A stretch of 41,448 bases of DNA from JAVXTH01 sp036641395 (GTDB taxonomy: Bacteria > Bacillota_I > Bacilli_A > Erysipelotrichales > Erysipelotrichaceae). Within the stretch, counting starts at the first letter, position 1. Each line of letters begins with the position of its first letter. The position numbers and the translations under genes were made by a program. Below are positions 1-9,400 of this stretch, one piece after another. Location: NCBI GenBank assembly GCA_036641395.1, contig JAVWEY010000009.1, positions 1 to 41,448 on the forward strand, read 5' to 3'. The notes under the pieces were generated by a model. That model saw only the letters and a list, made by a program, of their open reading frames with translations. It made no database searches and was not told the origin of the DNA.

Positions 1-439
1 TTACCGACTTTAATATATAGTCTTGAGGTATTTCTCTATGTTGTTTTATTTTAATCGCTTTCACTTTTGGAAGAACTAAATAATTATTTTGTAAGCGAAT
101 GTTTCCATTCACGCAATTTGTCGTATAGCTTAGGTGATGATTCTTTTTGGATTTGAATTTAGGAAAGCCAATTTTCTTATCTCTAAAAAAGTTATTATAT
201 GCGCTCTTTAAATTATTATAAGCACCAACTAAAGCAAGACTATCAACTTCTTTCAGCCACTCAAATTCACTTTTATATTGGGAAGGATAACAATATAGGT
301 TTTCTTTTGTTTTCTCATAATGATTGATTTTATCCGAAAGCATTCGATTGTATACAAAACGAACACAGCCAAAAGTTTTCGCAAAAAGGATTTGTTGTTC
401 TGTATTTGGATATATTCTGAATTTATATGCTTTATTCAA
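1..439 (-). CDS. tnpB: TnpB/OrfB-type protein of an IS200/IS605 family element (N-terminal part, runs off the window)
   Basis: The minus strand reads openly from a TTG at 439 to the window edge, about 146 codons. It begins (M)NKAYKFRIYPNTEQQ, followed by FGCVRFVYNRML and later IGFPKFKSKK, the standard N-terminal helix-turn-helix region of IS605 OrfB/TnpB proteins. A TTG start before NKAYKFRIYP is usual in this family, and an AGGGGCAGGGTG stretch sits just upstream as ribosome binding site. TnpB is an RNA-guided nuclease of IS605/IS607-type transposons and the ancestor of Cas12; its RuvC part and the 3' omega-RNA region lie outside the window, so activity cannot be judged. No stop or frameshift is seen in the visible part. 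No tnpA is visible on the upstream side, so the element may be a TnpB-only type. Confidence 0.88.
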   Translation of the reverse strand, partial: MNKAYKFRIYPNTEQQILFAKTFGCVRFVYNRMLSDKINHYEKTKENLYCYPSQYKSEFEWLKEVDSLALVGAYNNLKSAYNNFFRDKKIGFPKFKSKKNHHLSYTTNCVNGNIRLQNNYLVLPKVKAIKIKQHREIPQDYILKSV

Positions 440-599
440 TCTTTTTCACCCTGCCCCTCTATATATATTAACAATTAAAAAGGATTGAAAGTACATTAAA
501 AAACACTAAATTATGATTATTTAATTGTATTGATTTTACCACCTTATTATACTTAACTTCTGGTTATATTATATCATATATTCAGTAGTTTTACATGGG

Positions 600-643
600 T
601 TTATGCAATTCATCTCACCATTTTTATGCAATTCATCTCACCA
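600..643. repeat. Tandem direct repeat, two 21-base units with 23-base period
   Basis: The unit TTTATGCAATTCATCTCACC plus a final A occurs at 600-620 and again, identically, at 623-643. The second copy runs into the hairpin at 637-658. It looks like a duplication of the subterminal part of the IS605-type end. Confidence 0.8.
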
Positions 644-658
644 CTTTAGAAGTGGGAG
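637..658. repeat. Imperfect hairpin at the putative IS left end
   Basis: CCACTT (641-646) pairs with AAGTGG (650-655) across a TAG loop. The stem extends by CTC/GAG with one bulged A at 640. A short stem with a bulged or unpaired base near the tip is typical of IS200/IS605 ends; assignment to the left end is inferred from its position upstream of tnpB. Confidence 0.55.
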
Positions 659-709
659 TATTCTTGCATGATAATAGATAAAAAAATTTGGCATTTTAAT
701 AACATGTCA

Positions 710-718
710 TGGTATAAT
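710..718 (+). promoter_or_regulatory. Extended -10 promoter for murG
   Basis: TGGTATAAT is a consensus extended -10 element. A possible -35, TTGGCA, lies at 688-693, with a 19-base spacer that is longer than ideal. The start of transcription would fall just ahead of the AAGGAG ribosome binding site at 726-731. This gives murG a promoter downstream of the transposon remnant. Confidence 0.6.
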
Positions 719-739
719 AATCGTTAAGGAGTGATTTCC

Positions 740-1816
740 ATGAAGATGGTTATAGTTACAGGTGGCACTGGTGGACACATCTACCCGGCGATTGCTTTAG
801 CAGATGCAGCAAAGAAACGTTATGCTGATTTTGATGTATTATTTATTGGGAATGATGATCGTATGGAAACGACTGAAGTACCCAGACATGGCTATCGCTT
901 TTATGGCATTCATGCCTCAGGATTAAGTGGTAGTGTTTTTAATAAAATTAAAGCATTAAAAAACTTGGTAGTATGTTATCACCAAGCTAAAATAGTTTTA
1001 AAAAAGGAACAACCAACAATTGTGATTGGCTTTGGTGGATATGTAAGTGCACCGGTTATACTAGCTGCTCATTCTTTAGGAATTCAAACAATGATTCATG
1101 AACAGAATTCAATGGTTGGTGTAGCTAATAAAGCACTAGCTAAACGTGTTGATCAAATTGTTATTTGTTATGAAAAGGGTTGGGATGAATTACCTAAATC
1201 CAAAACTCGTTTACTTGGAAATCCACGGGCAAGTCAGGCGATTGAAACTAAATTCGATCAAGATTATTTTAGTTCGTTAGGGCTTTCTTTGGATAAAAAA
1301 ACGATATTAATTGTTATGGGCTCCTTAGGTTCTTCTAGTATGAATAAGATTATGGAGGAAGCATGTTTGAGCATACCTTCTAATTATCAAGTATTATATG
1401 TTTGTGGTAAGAATAATTCTCAGGATATTAAGTCACATTTTAATAAAAATGTTATCGTTGTTGATTATGTCAATCAATTGAGTATATTAGCACATATTGA
1501 TTTAATTATATGTCGAGCAGGTGCAACGACCTTAGCTGAAATAACGGCGTTAGGCATTCCTGCTATTTTAATACCTAGTCCCTATGTTGCTCATAATCAT
1601 CAATTTTATAATGCAAGTGTTTTATCGGAGCACAATGCAGCACTTTTATTAGAAGAAAAAGACTGTAATGGTGAGCAATTATCAAAATATATTCATAAAA
1701 TTATGGATAAAGAATGTACGCAAGAAGCAATGAAAGCAGCTTCAATAAAACTTGGCTTTCCTCATGCAGCTAGTGATATCCTTGATTGGATTGATAATTT
1801 TCTTAAGAAAAGGTGA
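740..1816 (+). CDS. murG: UDP-N-acetylglucosamine--N-acetylmuramyl-(pentapeptide) pyrophosphoryl-undecaprenol N-acetylglucosamine transferase
   Basis: MurG adds GlcNAc to lipid I to make lipid II on the inner face of the membrane, the last cytoplasmic step of peptidoglycan synthesis. The 358-residue protein has the glycine-rich motif GGTGGHIYPA (residues 8-17, with the catalytic-type His13), and the C-domain donor-binding segment RAGATTLAEITALGIP followed by PSPYVAHNHQ, all diagnostic of MurG. A GTG lies in frame at 731, but the AAGGAG at 726-731 fits the ATG at 740 with normal spacing, so that start is used. The gene is followed six bases later by murB in the same operon. In many Bacillota murG follows ftsW or murD; here the upstream neighbour is a transposon piece. 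Confidence 0.96.
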   Translation: MKMVIVTGGTGGHIYPAIALADAAKKRYADFDVLFIGNDDRMETTEVPRHGYRFYGIHASGLSGSVFNKIKALKNLVVCYHQAKIVLKKEQPTIVIGFGGYVSAPVILAAHSLGIQTMIHEQNSMVGVANKALAKRVDQIVICYEKGWDELPKSKTRLLGNPRASQAIETKFDQDYFSSLGLSLDKKTILIVMGSLGSSSMNKIMEEACLSIPSNYQVLYVCGKNNSQDIKSHFNKNVIVVDYVNQLSILAHIDLIICRAGATTLAEITALGIPAILIPSPYVAHNHQFYNASVLSEHNAALLLEEKDCNGEQLSKYIHKIMDKECTQEAMKAASIKLGFPHAASDILDWIDNFLKKR

Positions 1817-1822
1817 TAAATA

Positions 1823-2734
1823 ATGAAGAATGAAATAATTATTAATAAATTAAAACAATATGGTGATGTGGATTGTGATGTGGCTTTAAGTAAGCATACA
1901 ACCTTTCGCATTGGTGGTATTTGTGATTATATGGTTTACCCGAAAAATGAAATTTGTTTGACAAGTATTTTAAAAATTTGCAAAGAATATGAAATTCCTT
2001 ATAAAATCCTTGGGAAAGGCAGTAATCTACTTGCAAGTGATGCTGCATATCACGGTGCTATTATTTCACTAGACCGCTTTTTCACAGAATTTTATTTTGA
2101 AGAAGATGGAACTTGTGTTGCCCAATCAGGTACTAGTATTATTCTATTAGCACATGAAGCGATGAAACGCTCGCTTAGTGGTTTAGAGTTCGCATCAGGA
2201 ATACCTGGAACTGTCGGTGGAGCACTTTTTATGAATGCTGGTGCTTATCGTAGTGACATGGCAGCAATCTTAAAAGAAGCCTATGTACTTCGAGATGATG
2301 AATGTGTTTGGGTGAGTGCAGTCGATTTGGAATTGAGTTATCGTCATAGTATTTTTCAAAGGGAAAGAGATTGGATTATATTAGGTGGTAAATTTCAATT
2401 AACATTAGGAGATCAAATTGAGATTAAAGAATTAGTCGATGCGAGAAGAAAAAGAAGAATGGATTCACAACCTTTAAATTATCCATGTGCAGGGAGTGTT
2501 TTTCGTAATCCGGATGATGTTCCAGCCTGGAAATTAATTGAAGATATCGGCTTAAGAGGAAAACAAATTGGCGGAGCAATGATTTCTTGTAAACACGCAA
2601 ATTTTATTGTAAATGTTGGTGGGGCAACGGCAAGTGATGTGATGGCTTTAATTGAATTAGTGCAAAAGGAAATTAGAGACAAATATCATATTGAATTAAA
2701 ATTGGAAGTTGAGAAGTTCAATTGGCCGGATTAA
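1823..2734 (+). CDS. murB: UDP-N-acetylenolpyruvoylglucosamine reductase
   Basis: MurB uses FAD and NADPH to reduce UDP-GlcNAc-enolpyruvate to UDP-MurNAc in the cytoplasm. The 303-residue product carries the FAD-binding segments GKGSNLLASD (64-73) and GIPGTVGGALFMNAGAY (126-142), the proton-donor Ser in CAGSVFRNP (Ser225), and a C-terminal glutamate in KLEVEKF. The length and absence of the extra tyrosine-loop insert fit type II MurB of Gram-positive bacteria. An AAAGGTGAT site overlaps the end of murG. The 3' end overlaps the TTG start of divIB by 13 bases, indicating coupled translation. Confidence 0.96.
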   Translation: MKNEIIINKLKQYGDVDCDVALSKHTTFRIGGICDYMVYPKNEICLTSILKICKEYEIPYKILGKGSNLLASDAAYHGAIISLDRFFTEFYFEEDGTCVAQSGTSIILLAHEAMKRSLSGLEFASGIPGTVGGALFMNAGAYRSDMAAILKEAYVLRDDECVWVSAVDLELSYRHSIFQRERDWIILGGKFQLTLGDQIEIKELVDARRKRRMDSQPLNYPCAGSVFRNPDDVPAWKLIEDIGLRGKQIGGAMISCKHANFIVNVGGATASDVMALIELVQKEIRDKYHIELKLEVEKFNWPD

Positions 2735-3519
2735 AAGATTTTTTATATGATGATAATGAACAAAAACTAAATGAAATTCAAGATCGTAAAAAGCGACGCA
2801 AACGTAAAGCAAAGATGATTCGATGGGGGTTGTTTTGTTTATTGTTATTATTAACAACTTTATATTTTATTTCTGATTATTCTAAAGTTAAGTCATTAGC
2901 CGTTCTTAACAATCATTATTATAGTGAAGAAGATATATTAAAGAAAGCTGGTTTAAGTTATAATACAAGACATATTATTGTTCCTACTTTCTATATTGAA
3001 CATTTATTATGTGAAGATCCTTTAATTAAAGATGTTGACGTAAATAAAAATTTGAATGGAAGTATTACAATAAAAGTTAAAGAAGAGAAAGTGATTGGTT
3101 ATCTTGCGAAAGATAATAAAAAGATTACTTTATTATTAGGAAATGGAAAAACAAGCGATTTAGATATTAAGTATTTAAGTAATATTATTTATTTACCATA
3201 TCTAAGTGATTTTACTCTTGATGAACTAAAGAATCTAGCAACAAGTTTTAATATGAAAGGAAATGAAATAGATCAAAGTATTATTAGTTTGATTTCTGAT
3301 ATTAAACCTTTTGAAATGTCATATGATAAACATATGGTTAAAATTTGGATGCAAGATGGAAATCGTATTTATTCTGATTTAAAGAGTATTAAATTATTAA
3401 ATACATATAAAAAAGTATTAGAGAAGATTGAAACTACACCGCTTAAAGGTTTAAATGTATGTTTATGGGCAGATGAATTAAATGCATCTTATACTGCATC
3501 GACTCAAAATTGCCCATAA
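2722..3519 (+). CDS. divIB: Cell division protein DivIB/FtsQ
   Basis: DivIB/FtsQ is a bitopic divisome protein that works with FtsL and DivIC outside the membrane. The 265-residue product has a strongly basic cytoplasmic tail (KKRRKRKAK, about 23-31), one membrane segment (about 33-50), then a POTRA-type region starting SKVKSLAVLNNHYYSEEDI, where the N-(x)-YYSEEDI pattern is typical. The start is a TTG overlapping the end of murB. No ATG exists before the membrane segment, and starting later would remove the expected cytoplasmic tail. The upstream site is weak, consistent with translational coupling. The murG-murB-divIB order is common in Bacillota. Confidence 0.87.
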   Translation: MAGLKDFLYDDNEQKLNEIQDRKKRRKRKAKMIRWGLFCLLLLLTTLYFISDYSKVKSLAVLNNHYYSEEDILKKAGLSYNTRHIIVPTFYIEHLLCEDPLIKDVDVNKNLNGSITIKVKEEKVIGYLAKDNKKITLLLGNGKTSDLDIKYLSNIIYLPYLSDFTLDELKNLATSFNMKGNEIDQSIISLISDIKPFEMSYDKHMVKIWMQDGNRIYSDLKSIKLLNTYKKVLEKIETTPLKGLNVCLWADELNASYTASTQNCP

Positions 3520-3552
3520 AGAATCACAATTTTATACTTAAAAACAATTGCT

Positions 3553-3581
3553 TTGTTTATCAAAGGAATTTATGTTATACT
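3553..3581 (+). promoter_or_regulatory. Candidate sigma-A promoter upstream of asp23
   Basis: TTGTTT (3553-3558) and TATACT (3576-3581) are separated by exactly 17 bases. It would give a leader of about 95 bases. A second candidate lies closer to the gene. Confidence 0.55.
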
Positions 3582-3649
3582 TGTTTCACTGAAAACTTTG
3601 GAATATTTCATTTTTCAAAGGGCTAAGTATGTTTCTTTTATTATAAATT

Positions 3650-3658
3650 TGTTATAAT
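3650..3658 (+). promoter_or_regulatory. Extended -10 promoter for asp23
   Basis: TGTTATAAT is a perfect extended -10 about 25 bases ahead of the ATG; the AAGGAGG ribosome binding site at 3671-3677 follows. No good -35 is present at 17 bases, as is usual for extended -10 promoters. Confidence 0.6.
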
Positions 3659-3684
3659 AGAGAAGATATTAAGGAGGGTATTTT

Positions 3685-4044
3685 ATGTCAATTACAAAGA
3701 ATACACAGTTTGGAGATATCAACATTTCCATTGATGCCATTGCTTCTTTAGCAGGTGGTGTAGTTACTGAATGTTATGGAGTAGTCGGAATGGCTTCTCA
3801 AAAAATGGTAAAAGATGGAATCGCAGAATTATTAAAGAAAGATAACTATTCTCGTGGTGTCGTTGTACGTCAAAATGAGGGTAATTTAGAACTTGATTTA
3901 TATATTATTGTATCTCATGGAATTAAGATTTCTGAAGTAGTTCATGAGGTTCAAAAGAAAGTTAAATATGTATTAGAGAAATCCTTGGAACTTGACTTTA
4001 ATGTGATTAATGTCTTTGTGCAAGGTGTTAAGGTAATTAAGTAG
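3685..4044 (+). CDS. Asp23/Gls24 family envelope stress protein (YloU type)
   Basis: The 119-residue protein shows the Asp23 family pattern: INISIDAIASLAGGVVTECYGVVGMAS near the start, then a beta-rich core (LELDLYIIVSHGIKISEVVHEVQKKV) and a C-terminal VINVFVQGVKV. Family members are small cytoplasmic proteins that attach to the membrane through partners such as AmaP and are linked to cell-envelope stress. It is followed eight bases later by the DAK/FakA gene, the same pair as yloU-yloV of Bacillus. The AAGGAGG site and ATG spacing are ideal. A partner AmaP is not in the window. Confidence 0.9.
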   Translation: MSITKNTQFGDINISIDAIASLAGGVVTECYGVVGMASQKMVKDGIAELLKKDNYSRGVVVRQNEGNLELDLYIIVSHGIKISEVVHEVQKKVKYVLEKSLELDFNVINVFVQGVKVIK

Positions 4045-4052
4045 GTAAGAAT

Positions 4053-5675
4053 ATGGAAAATATTAATGGGATTTTATTTAGAGAAATGCTTCAAAGCGCT
4101 GCAAATCACATTGCGAATCGTCAAGCCGAAATTGATGCATTAAATGTTTTTCCAGTACCAGATGGGGATACTGGAACTAATATGTCACTTACTTTTAATT
4201 CAGGCGTGAAAGAAACAATGCAGACAACTCATGGTGATGTATGTGATATTGCGAAAGTCCTTTCGAAGGGTTTGTTAATGGGGGCTCGTGGTAATTCAGG
4301 AGTTATCTTATCACAGATCTTTAGAGGGTTATCACAAGGCGTTGAAGGCATGAAAGAAGTAAATGGGTTTCAGTTAGCGAATGCTTTTGTAATGGGCTCA
4401 AGGGTTGCTTATAAAGCAGTTATGCGTCCAGTAGAGGGTACTATTTTAACGGTAATTCGTGAGGCTGCTGATTATACTTTTGATATGGCAACTAAAACAG
4501 AGGATGTTACTTGTAAACAAGTAATTGATAAAATGGTAATTGAATCACAAGCTAGTTTGAAACGTACTCCAGAATTATTACCAGTGCTTGCGGAAGTCGG
4601 CGTTGTGGATAGTGGTGGTTATGGCTTGGTTACGATTCTTGAGGCTTTTCAATCCGCAATGGAGGGGAAAGCAATTGAGAGATTAGAAAGTAATGAAGAA
4701 GCAATCAGTGCTGCAACAGGTATTGAAAGTGAAGAATTTGGTTATTGTACAGAATTTATTATTAAACTTAGTGCTCATGCCGTTAAAACTTTTAAAGAAG
4801 AAAGCTTACGTAATGCTCTCTCTCGTTTAGGTAATTCGATTGTATGTGTACAAGATGAAGATATCGTAAAGGTACATATTCATACATTAACTCCAGGGGA
4901 TGCTTTAAATCTTGGTCAACGTTATGGTGAATTTGCGAAATTAAAGATTGAAAATATGTCGCTTCAACATGAAAACATTATGATGAGTGCAGAAGAAGAA
5001 TTGAAATCAAAACCAAAAGCGAATTATGCGATTATCGCAGTTGCGGCTGGTGATGGTTTAAAGGAAATGTTTGAAGCATTACGAGTTGATTATGTAATTA
5101 GTGGTGGTCAAACAATGAATCCTTCAACAGAAGATTTTGTAGAAGCAATTAAAAAAGTCCATGCAGAGAATATTTTCATCTTACCAAATAACTCTAATAT
5201 TATATTAGCAGCGCAACAAGCAGCTAGTGTATGTGAGGATTTAAATGTTCATGTTATTCCAACTAAATCAATTCCTCAAGGATTATGTGCTTGTATCAAT
5301 TACAATCCTGATGTTGAATTTGATATTAATTTAAATGAAATGACCGATGCCGTTTCGCTTGTGAAAACAGGACAGGTAACTTATGCAATTAAAGATACGA
5401 CTTTTGAAGGCCTATCTATAAAAGCAGGAGATTACATGGGATTAAATGAAAAAGATATCGTAATATGTGATCCAGATAAATTAAATGTAACAAGAGAATT
5501 ACTAAAATTATTAATTGATGAAGATAGTGAAATTGTTACCTTAATTGCAGGTGAAGATGTTAGTGTTGAAGATGCAGAAAATATGGTTAGCTTTATTGAG
5601 GAAAACTTCGAAGCAGAAGTAGAACTTAATTATGGCAAACAACCTGTATATTCATTTATTATTGGTGTTGAATAA
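4053..5675 (+). CDS. fakA: DAK-domain fatty acid kinase subunit FakA (YloV family)
   Basis: FakA is the ATP-binding subunit that phosphorylates fatty acids carried by a FakB (DegV) partner, feeding acyl-phosphate to phospholipid synthesis. The 540-residue product, close to the usual 550, begins with a DhaL domain carrying the Mg-binding PVPDGDTGTNM motif (Asp37, Asp39) and the GARGNSGVILSQI segment (about 77-89), then a middle domain around 200-300 and a FakA C-terminal domain with the typical DLNVHVIPTKSIPQG. No FakB gene is in the window, so the kinase role is by family and by the asp23 neighbourhood. It ends the operon, with a terminator directly after. Confidence 0.9.
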   Translation: MENINGILFREMLQSAANHIANRQAEIDALNVFPVPDGDTGTNMSLTFNSGVKETMQTTHGDVCDIAKVLSKGLLMGARGNSGVILSQIFRGLSQGVEGMKEVNGFQLANAFVMGSRVAYKAVMRPVEGTILTVIREAADYTFDMATKTEDVTCKQVIDKMVIESQASLKRTPELLPVLAEVGVVDSGGYGLVTILEAFQSAMEGKAIERLESNEEAISAATGIESEEFGYCTEFIIKLSAHAVKTFKEESLRNALSRLGNSIVCVQDEDIVKVHIHTLTPGDALNLGQRYGEFAKLKIENMSLQHENIMMSAEEELKSKPKANYAIIAVAAGDGLKEMFEALRVDYVISGGQTMNPSTEDFVEAIKKVHAENIFILPNNSNIILAAQQAASVCEDLNVHVIPTKSIPQGLCACINYNPDVEFDINLNEMTDAVSLVKTGQVTYAIKDTTFEGLSIKAGDYMGLNEKDIVICDPDKLNVTRELLKLLIDEDSEIVTLIAGEDVSVEDAENMVSFIEENFEAEVELNYGKQPVYSFIIGVE

Positions 5676-5678
5676 AGA

Positions 5679-5702
5679 AAAGTGCCTTTGAGCACTTTTT
5701 TA
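5679..5702 (+). terminator. Rho-independent terminator after fakA
   Basis: AAAGTGC and GCACTTT form a 7-bp stem around CTTTGA, followed by a T tract. It lies just after the fakA stop codon and closes the asp23-fakA unit. Confidence 0.88.
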
Positions 5703-5820
5703 TATCATAATCTTTTAATATGGATTTTGATAATTATACGAATGTGATTACCTTTGAAGTAGTTAAAATAAATAAGAAAGTAGAATCAAGGGAAGGACAA
5801 GAATTATGTTTAATTACTTC

Positions 5821-6133
5821 CTATTTTTTTACATTTCTTTTGATTGCTTCCATATTTAAGGCAATTTCATTTAACATTGCAGTAAGTAAACTTCTTTCAA
5901 ATGAAAGGAGTTTTTCATATATCTTAGTATCTTTTGTTAATGGTATTACTTGAAAAAAATTATATAGTTAGAAACATGATTGAATTGAACTAATTATAGA
6001 GATGAAAATGGGTGCAATACTACTAATAATATAATTCCACAGTTTTTTTAATTATCATATAAGTAAGTAATATAGGTATATTTCTATCATTTTTACTAGA
6101 TAAATGAATCAATCCTTGCTTTGTAATGACATT
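5821..6133 (-). pseudogene. Possible decayed minus-strand coding region, no recognised family
   Basis: From 6133 down to 6023 the minus strand encodes 36 residues including KQGLIHLSSKNDRNIPILL. From 5952 down to 5821, in another frame, it encodes 43 residues including YEKLLSFERSLLTAMLNE. Both have a natural amino-acid mix but no start codon, and stops lie between them. The upstream part would fall in the N gap. This is a weak inference; chance open frames are common in such AT-rich DNA. Confidence 0.2.
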
Positions 6134-6314
6134 ATATTATNNNNNNNNNNGCATACAATTAAGTTATAGTGTTGAATAATAATAAGTGTTTTTGAAAAAT
6201 ATGTTTCAATTGCACAATTTACAGTAAATGGTAATTAAGTATAGTTTGCATATTCTATTTCCAACTATTTTTTAAAAGTTATATGGTTGAAAGATAGATA
6301 TGTATATCTTAAAC

Positions 6315-6333
6315 ATGATAATGATATTATCAT
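6315..6333. promoter_or_regulatory. Perfect inverted repeat, Fur-box-like operator candidate
   Basis: ATGATAAT and ATTATCAT flank a GAT centre. It resembles the Fur-family consensus TGATAAT-N-ATTATCA but with a 3-base rather than 1-base centre. It lies about 20 bases upstream of a TATAAT (6354-6359) ahead of the signalling gene at 6412. Binding by a Fur-family protein is inference only. Confidence 0.4.
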
Positions 6334-6411
6334 TTCTTAAAAGCAGCGATAAATATAATCTATAGTAATTCTATTCTTTCAAAACAGATTGAAATTGATG
6401 AGGAGATAAAG

Positions 6412-9400
6412 ATGGTTGAAGACTATAAAATGGCAGATAATAGTAAGAAAACTGTATTGATTGTTGATGATAATCAGATTAATCGTTTAATTCTATCAAA
6501 AGTATTAACCAATCATTACCATGTATTAGAGGCAGAGAATGGCAAAGTTGCTCTTGATATATTATCTTTACAAAAGGATAATATTATAGCGATTATGTTA
6601 GATCTTATGATGCCAGTAATGGATGGTTTTGAGGTGCTTAAACGGCTTCGCAATGATGAACAATATGTTAATCTACCAATCGTAGTTACAACTGGTAGTG
6701 GTAATAATGATAGTGAGAAGCAAGCACTATCACTTGGTGCATGGGATTTTGTTACGAAACCTTATGATGCAGATATTATTTTATTTCGACTTAATAATGC
6801 AATTGAGAGAAGTCAGTATTCAGCCTTACAACGGCTTAAGTATTTATCAGAATATGATGCTTTAACCGGCATTTATAATAAGACAAAATTTTTCGATGCA
6901 ACGCGCAATATGTTAGATGCGTTTAGCAACGAACGTTTTGTCTTTCTTCGTTTTGATGTTGATCGATTTCAATTAATTAATTCGTTCTTTGGAACGGAAG
7001 AAGGCGATAAACTTCTTATTTACATATGTGATAACTTGGCAAAGGATGGAAAGAGTTGTGAAAAAGCAACATATGGAAGAATTGAATCTGATGTAGTTGC
7101 TTTTTGTACCTTATATGATAAAGAAAATATTGAAACGATAGTAAGACTTGCGAAGAAGAAATTAGCATTGTTTAATCTAAATTATGATATTGTACCTTCG
7201 ATTGGTTTATATGTGATTGATGATCGATCTATTTCAGTTGAAGAGATGTACAATCGAGCAACATTAGCAGCTAAGACATGTAAGGGGAATTACGTAGGCT
7301 TTTATGCATACTATAATGAAAGCATGAGTGCTGCAATAAATGCGGAACAAGAGATTACGAATGATATGAATAGTGCCCTTGAAAAAGGTGAATTTCAAAT
7401 TTATATCCAGCCACAATATAATATTCATACCAATCTTCCCTGTGGTGGAGAAGCGCTTGTTCGATGGTTCCATCCAAATAAGGGATTAGTTCTACCTAGT
7501 GTATTTATTCCAATATTTGAGCGGAATGGTTTTATTACTAAATTAGATTATTATGTTTGGGAACAAGCATGTAAATTGCTTCATCACTGGATTGAACAAG
7601 GTAAAAATCCTTATCCATTATCGGTTAATATTTCAAGAGTAAATGTTTATAATCCAAACTTAGTTGAAATGTTGTTGGGACTAGTTTATCGTTATCAATT
7701 AGAACCTAGTCTTTTAAACTTGGAATTAACGGAAAGTGCTTATACCGATAGCCCAATTGCAATGAAAAAAGTTATGAGTCAGTTACAAAGTAATGGTTTT
7801 GTAGTTATGATGGATGATTTTGGTAGTGGTTATTCCTCTCTTTCTTTATTAAAAGATATCATGATTGATGTTTTAAAGATTGATATGAGATTCTTATCAG
7901 TTACTGAATTTCCAGGACGCGGAGAAAATATTATCGCATCGATTATTCGAATGGCAAAGTGGTTAAAAATTCCAGTCATTGCGGAAGGTGCAGAAACAAT
8001 TGAACAAGTCGATTTTTTAAGAAGTGTCGGTTGTGATTATGTTCAAGGGTTTTATTATGCGTTACCAATGCCAGCATTTGAATATGAACAATTATGCGAT
8101 AAATTAAAAAATGGGGTTAGTCTTTTAATGGACCAAAAAACGGACTATTTCGACTATGATGAATTGTTTTCACTTGCTCCTGATATGAAAATGTTATTTG
8201 GTAGTGCTTTACAGGCTGCGGTAATTTATGAATTTGCGGATAATCAGATTGAACCAATTCGTGTAAATGATGCATATTATGCGTTATTAGGTCATGATGA
8301 TATGTTACGTACAACATCAAATTTATTAGATTTAGTTAAGAGTGAATATATCGGAATCATACTAAAAACATTTACCGCATGCGTGAATAATCAATCAGTA
8401 TTCGAATGTGAATATGAGCGAGCATGCAGTGATGGTAAAGAGATTTGGATTCAAAGTAAATTACATTATGTTGCAACGGTTGGAAGTAAACATATTATTA
8501 TTGGTGAATTGACTGATATAAGCATGCGTCGAGAATTAGAGGTTAAACTTAGAAAGTATGAACAAAATGAAAAAAATCAGGAAACAAGAAATCAGACGAT
8601 TTTAATTGTTGATGATATTGCAACTAATCGAATGATTTTGATGAATATGTTACAGGAAAATTTCTTTTTCTTAGAAGCAGAAAATGGAGAAGAAGCGATA
8701 AAAATATTATTAGATAATCCAAATCAAATAGATCTTATATTATTAGATATTAATATGCCGGTAATGGATGGTAATGAGTTCATGAAGTATAAGAATAATA
8801 AATCTAATCTAGAAGGAATACCAGTTATTATGGTTACGGATGAAGATAGTACACTACAACAAACACAAGCTTTTTCATTAGGTGCAGATGATTATATTGT
8901 GAAACCTTTTGTAGAAGCTGTAGTTAAACGCAGAATTGATAATGTACTTAAACTAACTCATCGCTTTAAAGAAATGGTACATGCTTATAATTCTGTTTCT
9001 CAACAAGTTAATATAGATCAGATGACTGGTTTAATTAATCGTGTGAGTGCCCAAGAAATGATTACCCAACAACTTGCTTGTTCGCAAGGGACTTGTGTCA
9101 TGGTAATGTTGGATATTGATAATTTTAAAGAAATAAATGAACGTAATGGTCATGATTATGGAGATAAAGTTCTTTTTGAAGTTGGGAAAAAAATGCGTCA
9201 TCATTTTAGAAAGAATGATATTGTCGCAAGAATGGGTGGCGATGAATTTGCTGCTTTTGTACGTGATATCCCTGATGTGGCAGGCGTAAAAGAGAAAGCT
9301 AAATCATTATGTAATGATATTGCTAGCATTAAAATAGCAGGAGAAAATGCGTCATTATCTTGTTCCTTAGGTCTAGCATTATCTTCATCTATCTATCATA

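Larger units (their letters stand above)
440..709. other. Upstream region of the tnpB element, probable transposon left end
   Basis: About 270 bases between tnpB and the murG promoter contain no gene. Next to tnpB the sequence is plain AT-rich. From about 600 it holds a tandem repeat and a hairpin, described separately, of the kind found at IS200/IS605 ends, where single-stranded hairpins are recognised by TnpA. The element boundary cannot be set from one copy; it probably lies between about 660 and 690. The murG promoter follows directly. Confidence 0.5.
5703..6411. other. AT-rich intergenic region with assembly gap
   Basis: No convincing intact gene is present in about 700 bases. Ten Ns at 6141-6150 mark a join of unknown true length. 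Left of the gap the minus strand has two protein-like open stretches in different frames (5821-5952 and 6023-6133), each ended by stops and lacking a start and ribosome binding site; they could be remnants of a decayed gene or chance. Right of the gap are an inverted repeat (6315-6333) and a TATAAT at 6354-6359 ahead of the next gene. Confidence 0.6.

Noticed and set aside
5720..5953. 77-codon plus-strand reading frame beginning MDFDNYTNVI
   Set aside because: No ribosome binding site, no recognisable family, and the opposite strand reads more like protein; it starts right after a terminator in AT-rich DNA.
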